From Letharia columbiana (Eukaryota; Ascomycota; Lecanoromycetes; Lecanorales; Parmeliaceae): 64,000 nt of DNA. Shown piece after piece: positions 9,289 through 19,181 of this stretch. Position numbers and translations under genes: made by a program. The notes under the pieces were generated by a model. The model was not told where the DNA came from. It searched no databases and saw only the letters and a program-made list of their open reading frames with translations. The stretch spans positions 817,501 through 881,500 of the forward strand of contig NW_023501036.1 in assembly GCF_014066305.1 (NCBI RefSeq). Direction: 5' to 3'. Position 1 is the stretch's first letter; each line of letters begins with the position of its first letter.

Positions 9289-11665
9289 TCAATCTCGAAG
9301 TGCTCTCTCGACTAGCAATTGCTTTCCCTCGCCGGGTTCAGAGGGTGTCGAGAGGCCATTACGTGGCGAGCCAGTTGCCATACGTGGGGAGCTTGTGCCA
9401 GTCCTTGGAGTGTCTAAGCCCATCGGCGTCACAGAGCCGCTAGGAGGAACGGGAATTCTGATGTCTTCGGGAGAGCTTGGGACGAAATTTTCAGGGAGTC
9501 CAGGTATCTTGATTCTCGTAGCTTCATTGTTGTAACTAGCGGGGATGATTTCGATGATTTCGTTCCTAGGGAATTGAAGGTTTGGGATATCTATAGCATT
9601 GCATGCCATTATATACCCGTAGAGCACCCTTAGGACGCTCTCATGTGCAATGATGAGCAGATCGTTCTGCTCCCTTTCGAGTTCGAGTATGACGGGCTCG
9701 AGCCTGACTGCAAGATCGTGGTACGACTGGAAGAATCAGCACAGAGCAAGCATCGATGTGGTGGGTCACTAACCTCAGCCCGCGGATATCGATGATGATA
9801 TGGGTCCGCTTCATGTTTCGCTATCTCATCGGGATACTCAAGCCTGATCCGCCTCTCGGACTTTTTCTCACAAACCCCTGGATTGAGTTGACTCAGCTGA
9901 GACCTCTGACGTACTCTGTAGCCTTTTTCCTCAAGAAAGTGACCCGTCTCTATCGTTCTTTTCCTGGTCGAAGTCCATATCGTCAGCATTTTCAATGGAA
10001 TGTCTGGTCCACCGCGATCGATCATAGCTTCTATATTCACAATTAGCACTGCTCTTCAAGGTAAGAGACATGGGCTAGACGAAAATCTCCAGGGTAGGAC
10101 AGGATCATTTCGTTCCCCAAAACGTCTTGCGACTCCAACTGTGCTAACAAGGGAAAGACACTGCGATATTACTCACGCCTTTCTCCCTCTCGGTGATGAA
10201 TGAGAGTTTCTGACATCTTCTTTGCATACTCCATTCCTTGTCCCGAAAGAGAGGCGTCTGTCTTGTAGGAATCTTCTTCTCGGGATGTGCCGGCTCTCGC
10301 AAAGTATGTATGTCTTGATTTGATGTGCAAATTTAGTAGGAAAAAGACGATCCTGCATGTATTGAGAGGTAAGCTCCCCTTCTTCAGACAATATTTGACA
10401 TAAACTGTGCCAACGGCATGCAGAAACAAATCCAACAACAATTTCCTGTTTGAGTCGCTGCAATGGCTCTTGCTTTGCTCCCAAGATCGATATCTATGAA
10501 GTATAAGACACGCTGACAAACAAGCCAGTCAAACGGCGTTCTCCTGTTTGATTGGCTCACATTACCCCTGGCTTGCTCCTGAGATAAGTATCGGTGAAGC
10601 AGAAGACACACTGAACAGAAGCCATTCACCGGCATCCTCCCACTGGACTTGCTTGTTCCCGAGATGGGCATTTATGGAAGATCAAACAGCCTGAGAAATA
10701 CCTTACGTACCTGTGAGAAAGGTAGCCAAAGCTACAGTTGTTAACATTGATCCTCTCGCCAGCATTGATCATTTTGATATAGTTTAGGTCAGGTTCCTCC
10801 ATTGTCTCGAAATGTGGTATTTTGGCGCTCATTCTTGCAAGGTAGTGCTTGACGGCAGCGTCTGATGACCAACCAATATAGTCGGGCGAAGAAATCTTCA
10901 CACTTCGCACATTTTCCTCTATAATTTTCTCATCATCGCAAGCACTTTCAATAAACAGAGTCTCCACTTCGTGCTTGGAAAATTCTTTCGCCAGGGATCT
11001 CCGGCCCTCGGAGAGCGGATTAACTGCGTCGTAAATTGCAATCTGCCCGTTCTCGTGGTTCAAGAATTCTACGCACGTATTTAGAATGGTTACTTCACGG
11101 CACGAACCCGAGTCAAAAACTGGTCTGGGGGGTAAAGTAGCATTTTGTCAGTGCAAAATAGGTTGATACGCACTGGTACAAACTTGGGAGGAATTAGTCA
11201 GAACTATACATACGGTAGATCTCATCTCGACATTTCTTGAGGATCTTTTGGCGAAGGAGGACTGTGCTTGCCGAAGCATTCACAAAAAAGTAATCTTCCG
11301 GCACATCCTTTCCATCACCAACATGCTCTCTTCTATAGTCTCCTAGGTGAAAGACCCGCGTCTTGACTCCAAGCCAGCGCAGATACCTTGCTAGAGCAAC
11401 AGAAAGATGGGTCTTGCCCCTTGCTGGCAAGCCTACTGTGGCTATAATTATTCGGCCTGAATGGAAGAGACGCCCTGACTCGGTGCTATACAGTTGGGCT
11501 GGCGCCAACTCTCCAGTCTCTGGCATTTCGTGAATGGCATCGACAAAAGTGCTAGACTTTCGCCTGAATCTCCGAGAGTTTGTCGCGACATCGGCAGTTC
11601 TATAGACAGGTACTGAACAAGAGCTGAGCCTTCAGGAACAGTGTCACTTACAGTAGCGTATCCAT
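9289..11665 (-). CDS. 6-phosphofructo-2-kinase with degenerate bisphosphatase domain
   Basis: Makes fructose-2,6-bisphosphate, the allosteric activator of glycolytic PFK-1. Six exons (11665-11652, 11599-11214, 11068-10711, 10352-10177, 10030-9774, 9726-9289) give 542 aa. The kinase half is intact: Walker A GLPARGKT at 61-68, then GDYRR and YDAVNP. In the C-terminal histidine-phosphatase half the RHG triad reads R-A-G (Ala273), and the segment that normally carries the acid/base Glu (LNEI.AGVCE) is shortened to LNPGVCE (about 360-366). TSTRKRT (331-337) and the second His (AHES, His425) remain. It is therefore probably kinase-only, as known for yeast Pfk26. The tail holds several Ser/Thr-Pro sites. 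Divergent from TOM40. Confidence 0.93.
10409..10700. repeat. Imperfect ~80-98 bp tandem repeat inside the third PFK-2 intron
   Basis: The 358-nt intron (10353-10710) holds about three diverged copies. Anchors are TTGCTC at 10475, TTGCTC at 10573 and TTGTTC at 10653, each followed by a similar GAT...TATGAAG/GGTGAAG/TATGGAAG block, with related GCCA...CGGC stretches between them. The repetition explains why this intron is unusually long. Confidence 0.6.
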
Positions 11666-12111
11666 GAGTCCGATTGAGCTGCGTATCACGGTATTAGACC
11701 CCAAAAAACAATAATCAAATAGAATTCATGAATGAAAGCATTCCCATACATCTCGGATGTGAGAATAAGAAATGGTAAGGAAAAGGAAAAAGCCCGAGGA
11801 ACAAAAATACAGCATATCGCATCTTATCGATAGCCGACCTCCCAGCTCCATAGCGCTAGGGTCAAAGAAGCTAGAGTGAAAAGCTTATTTGACAAAAATT
11901 ACGGTTCGTCTTACTGCGTTACGGAGAGTAGCCAAGCTGCAACAATAATCAAGCACCTATTCTCCCAGCTCCCAAACACATACCTATCCACCTTCCGGCA
12001 TTTATCCGCCCATCTCTGGTCCCTCCAAGCACTCTGCCCTGCTGGTGACAACCTTTCCCCATTTCTGAATTTCTGCTGATCTTGGGGGCAAAGGCTGCAT
12101 CCCCTGACATT
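11666..12111. other. Divergent promoter region PFK-2/TOM40
   Basis: About 450 bp between two divergent starts. No specific motif or extra gene supported. Confidence 0.5.
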
Positions 12112-13339
12112 ATGGGGGACGCGAAGATGGAGGATTTCCTGCCTCCCTACATAGAGGGCAATGCGGTGGTCAGGGCGATTGGTGATACATGGAGTTCGTT
12201 CTCCGAGCGGCGCGAAGCGTTAGGTCTTTCTAATCCAGGGACGGTGGAGAACATTGCTCGAGAGGTGCAAAAGGATGTCTTCCTTACCAACTATATGTTC
12301 ACTGGACTTCGTGCGGATTGGACTAGACCACTCAGTGTGTCGCCTTTATTCCAATATACTCATTCCTTCGCCATGGGCTCTCCAGGCTTGCCTCCATACG
12401 GCTTCTCAACCATTTTCGGAACGCCAAAGGTACACCATCCCTGACTTTGGAGCGAGTGACTATGTTTTCTAGCTAACGCTGTACACAGGTCTTTATGCAG
12501 GCCAACCTCGAAAACGACGGTCAGCTATCAGCTCAGGGGAATTACCGATGGACTAATGCTTTCATTACAAAATTCAACGTGCAAATGGCTCCAGGACCTG
12601 GCCAAGCCATGATCCAAGTAAACAACGATTTCACCGGCAAAGACTTCACCGCTTCTCTGAAATCCATCAACCCATCCATGTTAGAGGGCGGCTTGACCGG
12701 TATCTTCATTGGCAGCTATCTTCAGTCCATAACGCCAAGCCTTGCCCTTGGACTCGAGGCCATGTGGCAGAGGGCAGCACTCAACGCCGGTCCAGAGTCT
12801 ATGCTATCTTACTGTGCGAAATACAAGGGTTCCAATTGGATTGCCAGTGCGCAGATACAAGCCCAAGGCGCAGTCAGCGCATCTTACTGGCGAAGGTTGA
12901 CGGAAAAGGTGGAAGCAGGTGTGGATCTGAATCTACAATTTGCGCCAGGTCTAGGTGGGGGCGGATTGATGGGCAATGGATCGCGCAAAGAGGGTACTGC
13001 GACCGCTGGTGCGAAATACGATTTCAGGACATCAACGTTCAAGGCCCAACTTGACAGCTCGGGCCGCCTCAGCTGTCTCGTGGAGAAAAGAGTGCTTCCG
13101 CCGGTGCAAATCACCTTTGCTGGAGAAATGGACCATTTCAAGGTACGCAAAGACTTGCGAGCGGTGTTTGAATTTGCTATATCGAGTTGACCGATGCAAT
13201 TGTGTGGGCCGTTGCTAATGTGAAATCCGTTCAGCAACAAGCCAAGGTCGGATTAGCTGTATCCATCGAGACTGCTCCTGAAGAACTTATGAATGCTGCT
13301 CAATCCACATCAGCCTCCGCACCATCCGTACCGTTCTAG
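12112..13339 (+). CDS. TOM40: Mitochondrial outer-membrane import channel Tom40
   Basis: Beta-barrel pore of the TOM complex, through which most nuclear-encoded mitochondrial proteins enter. Three exons (12112-12429, 12489-13142, 13235-13339) encode 358 aa. Family marks: ARREALGLSNPGTVENIA-type N-terminal helix (here SERREALGLSNPG), FTGLRAD, the NDGQLSAQGNYRW strand pair just after intron 1, and the C-terminal beta-signal region ending KVGLAVSIETAPEE. As expected for a barrel there is no cleavable presequence. The in-frame ATG at 12112 was chosen because similarity begins immediately after it. Confidence 0.95.
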
Positions 13340-15172
13340 ACGCCTTCCGCCTTGTCCTGGGGCTCCCAACAGCTCCCCCCGCCTATTCGCAGATTACTCC
13401 GTCTCACTCCTCTCGACCTTCTCATTGTGTCTCAACAACTGACTGTATCTGGTGAGGCTCTCTATTTGGTGAGAGTCTTCTAGGCCCGACTCGTTGTATT
13501 GTCTGAGCGTTGTTTACCGTATCATCGAACGGTGTAGGAATGTAAATTTAGTATTGCGGCCCCGTTGCACATATACGGCCAAGCAAGCGATAGGCAGGCA
13601 TTCTGATTAGCAAACAGTTGTCACCTCATGTACAAAAGCTTAATTGAGAGACGATGCTGAAGACGTTCCAGACTCTTCATCATGCTCCATGGAACAGCTT
13701 ACGTTCAAGCAATCTAAAAAGGGGAAAGTGAGAAACTCGAAATCTGGGTCACGGACGCGACGAACGTGCATTTAATGAGAGGCTAAACCTTTTCGCACGT
13801 CTGCAGCCGGTATCGACACGACTGAATGGGGGGAGCTGATATTCGAAGAAAGTTCAGGAATAGTGATTTCATAGGCGAGAATTGCTGCCTTTGAGTGGCA
13901 GTATCTTCAATGAACGAGGAACGTTTACCGCCAACAGCAGCTTCCTCAAACTACACGCTCTCATGACCCCCAATACATGCTAGCTCCCTCCTCTCAATTT
14001 GCTCCTCAAACAAAGTAAGCTTCAAGCACAAGGAAATTATGCCATTCAATCTTCAAGACATTCAGTAGGATTCGAGCCCTGGCTAAGTTTCTCGATGCAT
14101 TTCAGTCGGGGCACACAAGTCTGGTGATGGAGTGAAGTAAGCTGCATAGGTTACGCATTGCCGAGAATGCAGCAGATGGTCATTAGACGCAGTTGAATTC
14201 CTAATACTCTCTCCCGTACAAATGAATGTCGTGAAAGCAATCCTCACCCAAATGGATTCGTCCGTATATATTTACCAAAGAATTTGTTTTGGGGGACATT
14301 GCCCGTTGACACTGTGCACATGATTTTTGGGAAGGTACTAGTACTTAATTACTCCCTCGCTCCATCATGGTCGGCTAAACTAATCATCGCCATGCTTATG
14401 AATGTTCTACTCGAGTACTCCAATCACCAGCTAAAGAACATTTCGATTTCCGAGGTCAGAGTGTTGTACGGCGAGAAAATAAAATATGGAGAGGTCTCGT
14501 GAGCGGTAGATCTTTTGCCGCTCGCTGCGGGTGCGGAGGAGGAGGTGGATACCGGTGGTGCCGGTGCTTCAGAATAGCCAATTGGATGGTACCTGCCTTT
14601 TGATTTCATACTTTTCACTTCTCTGGGCGCCTGTGCTTACCATGGTTCCCATCGTCATGTGCTGCTTGCAAAATTGTAGCTTCTTCAACGCCTGCATCGT
14701 CCAGCATGGAAATTTTGCCCTTGCCTCATGCTAGAGGTCAATAATGGATGCTAAAGCAGGCAGAAGGATATCTACATATTACATAGGTCCACGAGTAAGG
14801 ATCTTTTACAGTACTATACTGCTCGATGCCAAGCCAGGCGTGGACCCAACGATTCTTCGGCCTTTTAACGTGGGTACGATTGGACCAAGATGAGTTAGGC
14901 TTGCATAATCCAGTGGGCAATCATGCGTCACTCCATCATGCAAGATGGCGATCAATCTGCAGGCGAACACGTCAATAATGTCGGATGGTCTGCCCACTTC
15001 AGCAAAACCAGGCATTATTTTTCACTCTGACTTTTCCAGATGCTTTGTTTCAGAAATAAGTACCCATCTGGTCCACGGCCGGCGTACGGTAGAGGCAAAG
15101 CTGTACGGCTGCTTTTAACTTTGTACACTTGGACAGGGCCCTCGGGCGGCGGATGCATGACATATAGAAAGT

Positions 15173-15220
15173 ATCTCTCCCTCTCTCTCCCTCTCTCTCT
15201 CTCCCACCTCCCTTCTCTCC
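15173..15220. repeat. CT-rich microsatellite
   Basis: Nearly pure CT/CTCC repeat of about 45 nt on the + strand, 1.5 kb upstream of the GSK3 start. Such tracts are common in fungal promoters and leaders. Confidence 0.85.
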
Positions 15221-15879
15221 GTCGTCCGGTAGCCAAACGATCATTGGACCTTCTGCAGCACTCTACCTATGCTCCGTACGCTTAGATATTAAGGCATCCG
15301 AGGAATCCTCATTCCTTCCTTCACAGACTCTAGAGTCCTCATTCCCCATGACGTTCGAAATATGGGACATTGTTCAAAACAATCAAAGGTCGCAAAGGCT
15401 GGGTCGATTGCCGTACCTTGGGCGCATAAGTAGGCTATCCAAAGTATCCAAACGATCTAACTCGATCATGCCTTTCGTAGCTTCCATCCTTCTCCCTTGA
15501 AGGCAGTCGAATGTAAGGTAGGTAGATAGATAGGTAGGTCTGTCCTCGTTCTAGTAGATCAGTCCCACGTTGCCCTCGCCTGTTCCTGCGCCAGCTAGAA
15601 TGCCTCTAGTCCAATGGTGGCCAAGTAACATCGAGTCCAAGTATGTCCATGTGACCACCCAACCGAGAACGCTCACTTCCCCTCAAACCTTCTTCACTGC
15701 CCATATCATTATTGGACATTGCTCTGGGACTTCCCCTGAGCCTGAGAGCAGTACTCCGTAGAAGTAAGCAGTCCCCTTTCCGCAAGAATTGCCCACTATC
15801 ATCATCCTCTTTCCCCCTGAGGAAAAACGAACACTTTCCCCCAGGGTTTGAGCCACAGCTTCGGTCCATTAGAAGAACC

Positions 15880-15937
15880 ATTAATCAATCAATCAAAATC
15901 CATCAGTCAGTCAATCAACCAATCAATCAATCAATCG
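15880..15937. repeat. AATC tetranucleotide repeat
   Basis: Interrupted run of AATC/AGTC units (about 12 copies) in the presumed GSK3 upstream region. Confidence 0.85.
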
Positions 15938-16753
15938 AAATAAGGCGACCTGCTTCGCTGTGACTGCCGCTCCTGTCCGCGTAGCCTTCCCCTCTTGTTC
16001 TCGCACTCTTGTAGAGATCGCTTAGTTAGTTACCAGCTTTCTGGGAAATAATCGCACGGTTCCCGCGCTGGGACGGCTAAGCCTCCGAGCGAGATCTCAA
16101 TCATCAATCCTAACATTAACACCGCAATATCCTTCCCTTCTTGAACATAGCCAGCTTCATTATCTACCTCCTCCCCTCTCCTATGCAATCCTCCTTGTAG
16201 CGACAACGGAACAAACAGCCGCGGGAAAGGGAACTCTATTCAACTCATGTGTCAGGCGACACTCGGCTTTTGCTTCGCTCTCTACAACACTCGTTCACAA
16301 CACCAAGGCAATCTTGTCCTAAAAAGTGAAGCCTGAGATTGCATCAACTTCAACAGAGATAATCCACTCCTCATTCTGCGACATGGTCCCCTCACCTTGA
16401 GCAATTGCAGATAGAGCACCGTTTGTTGCGCAGCCACCTTACCACATTCTAGCGACGGAGAAGAGGCATCCTCGCTACCCACACAAAACGCCATCGAGGG
16501 TATCCTTGCGCGTTGACCCAAAGCACCAAATTGGTGTGATTGATATCCTGTGTAATTTCAGTCGCCTCACCTCACTCTCCTCATTCTCCTTCTTCCTACC
16601 TACAGTACCTCCACCCTCCACCCTCCACCTCCTCAGGTCCGCCCAACACGGACTCATCTACAACCCTTCCGTTGCTCCATCATCGGCTCGATACTTCGAG
16701 TCCACCGTACTCTCGATAACCAGAGAGAAACAGCGCCATCTTGCCCTGCTAAG

Positions 16754-18324
16754 ATGTCTACGCAAAACCGTCCAGCAGGTTTCACCAGCTTGCGCATGGG
16801 AGGTAGGGATGAGCCATGCTTACTTCTACACTCTGGCAGAGACTGATGGTTGATACAATGTAGAAGTCATCCGTGAGAAAGTGCAAGACGGTGTGACTGG
16901 CGAGACCAGAGAAATGCAGTACACCCAGTGCAAGATCGTGGGAAACGGCTCTTTTGGAGTGGTTTTCCAGACCAAGCTGGCTCCAAACGGAGAGGATGCA
17001 GCTATCAAGCGTGTTCTTCAGGACAAGCGCTTTAAGGCAAGCGTGGAAAATATGCCATAACATTACGTTCGAAGTACTGATGGAAGCAGAATCGTGAATT
17101 GCAGATCATGCGTATCGTCCGTCACCCCAACATCGTAGAACTAAAAGCGTTCTACTACTCGAATGGAGAGCGTGTAAGCAAGAAAGTATTTTATTGAATC
17201 GAGGAATTGCTCATGGTACCATGAAGAAAGTAGCTGACGCCCGCCTCAGAAAGAAGAAGTCTACCTCAACCTTGTCCTTGAATTCGTGCCGGAGACTGTA
17301 TACCGTGCCTCACGTTTTTTCAACAAGATGAAAACTACCATGCCCATTCTCGAGATCAAGATATACATCTACCAGCTTTTCCGCTCCCTTGCGTATATCC
17401 ACTCCCAGGGCATCTGTCATCGGGATATCAAACCGCAGAATCTTCTGCTTGATCCGAATACCGGCGTACTCAAGCTCTGTGATTTCGGTAGCGCCAAAAT
17501 CCTGGTCGCAAATGAGCCCAACGTCTCATACATCTGCTCTCGCTACTACCGTGCCCCTGAGCTCATCTTTGGTGCTACCAACTACACCACCAAAATCGGT
17601 AATCTTCCACTCTGTCAGTGGCAGTATCGCTCGCTCACGCTTGTTTGATAGATGTCTGGTCCACCGGCTGCGTGATGGCTGAGTTGATGCTTGGTCAACC
17701 TCTGTTCCCCGGAGAGTCTGGCATTGATCAGCTTGTTGAGATCATTAAGGTGCTGGGGACTCCAACCCGCGAGCAGATCCGCACCATGAATCCAAACTAT
17801 ATGGAACACAAGTTCCCTCAGATTAAGCCTCACCCATTCAACAAAGTCAGTGAACCTGGAATTTTCTTTTACGTACTAACCTAATGAGTTTTTCCTTTTC
17901 GAACGAAAGCCCAGATACTAATTCTGTGTCTAGGTATTCCGCAAAGCGACCCCAGATGCGATTGAGTTGATCTCGGCTCTTCTCGAGTATACCCCTACTA
18001 AGCGTCTCTCGGCCATCGAGGCCATGGTTCACCCATTCTTCGACGAGCTTCGTGCTTCGGATTGTCGATTCCCCGACTCTCGGCATGCCGCTGGTGGTAC
18101 TAAAGAGATGCCAAAACTGTTCGACTTCTCGCGTCACGGTAGGTCTTGCTTGCCATGTCGATATTGTTTTCCTCGCTGACTCGTACTCAGAGCTCTCAAT
18201 TGCTCCGGAGCAAAACGCGCGTCTCGTCCCGACCCACGCGCGTAAGGAGCTTCTCTCACGCGGCATTGACCTTGAAACCCTCGATCCAATGTCTCAGGAC
18301 GATATGAAGGCTCAGCTTGAGTGA
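16754..18324 (+). CDS. Glycogen synthase kinase 3 (GSK3/shaggy-type protein kinase)
   Basis: Ser/Thr kinase of the GSK3 family, acting in stress, development and metabolic signalling. Seven exons (16754-16802, 16864-17036, 17090-17173, 17250-17598, 17652-17845, 17934-18138, 18191-18324) give 395 aa, the usual fungal length. Visible parts: Gly loop GNGSFGVVF at 43-51, catalytic Lys65, HRDIKPQN at 159-166 with Asp161, DFGSAK at 180, and the activation-loop tyrosine in [13 protein letters not shown] (Tyr196). Intron 2 uses a GC donor (AAG|GCAAGC). Splicing there gives the family sequence DKRFKNREL exactly, while a nearby GT would insert two residues. A very long upstream gap suggests a long leader. 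Confidence 0.96.
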
Positions 18325-19181
18325 GATAGATACTGGCTACGAATCATGCGTAACGAAGTCACGGTATCAGCGTGTCAGCACTTACCTAGCGTGGCGTTGG
18401 CCAAACAGTCGTTCCCGTATGTTCTCGCCAGGTCAGTGATAGCAAGATCACTGACAGATTGTGTGGACCAAAAGCATGGCATGGCTTAATTCAAAACGGC
18501 AATGCCTCGAATATTTTATCAATTCACAATTCCCTGGCAAAAGCGCGGCATGCATGGATGAGGGTTCCAATTTGTGCGATAGGCGGAATTTTTCATGTGG
18601 TGAATGATCAGCTGGGAATGAGGCCAGGCGCAGGAAGAAGCAAGGGTTTGGTGAAGGCTGCATGGGCACTTTCTAAGATGATCACACCTTAGATGACGCA
18701 CCTACATAAGTTTCATGATTGCTAGCACCATCAACTATTCAAACAATTGACCAAATATTCTCGAATTTCTCCTGCTGTGCAATTGAAGAGACGGTGGATG
18801 GTGGAGTCCCATCCCATTACCACCAAAAATCTGAGGTCTACACGCTAGTTGTGGTGTTTACGAATGCTCCTGAATAGCCGCAGTGCGTCCTTTTTCCACC
18901 TCCTTTCGCCACACACTCTTAGTCATAAATCTGTCACTCCTCTCCGTGATATTCCTAGACATTTATAACAGCATCAAGCGGATAGACGATGTAGGACCTC
19001 AATTCGCCAGGCTCACCTCACCCGGATTTCATGCAAGTGGAGCGTCTCAGCCCTATATTGAAGCGACAGGGACTAAGGCCATGGCCAATTGGATTTGGCG
19101 CGCCGAGCGTCTGCCAGCGCCAACCTAGAAGCATAGCCCCATTCAAGACAACTTTGCTCCAACAAAACTCTCCCAGCAAGC
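18325..19181. other. Intergenic region GSK3-CBP80
   Basis: 860 bp between tandem + strand genes. It holds the hairpin at 18432-18455; otherwise nothing identifiable. Confidence 0.5.
18432..18455. repeat. 9-bp perfect inverted repeat
   Basis: GTCAGTGAT, loop AGCAAG, then ATCACTGAC, about 110 bp beyond the GSK3 stop. Candidate 3'UTR stem-loop. Confidence 0.65.

Larger units (their letters stand above)
13340..16753. other. 3.4 kb gene-free region upstream of GSK3
   Basis: The largest non-repetitive gene desert of the window. It has only short frames without family resemblance, a CT tract, an AATC repeat, and a GTAG-rich patch near 15515-15540. The nearest 1 kb to GSK3 is pyrimidine-rich, like fungal 5' leaders, so a long 5'UTR and distal control region is likely. 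An unannotated non-coding RNA cannot be excluded from sequence alone. A weak stem (GGCTCTC/GAGAGTC) at about 13454-13479 follows TOM40. Confidence 0.45.

Noticed and set aside
12884..13240. 118-codon minus-strand frame inside TOM40
   Set aside because: Antisense shadow of a conserved barrel-coding exon.
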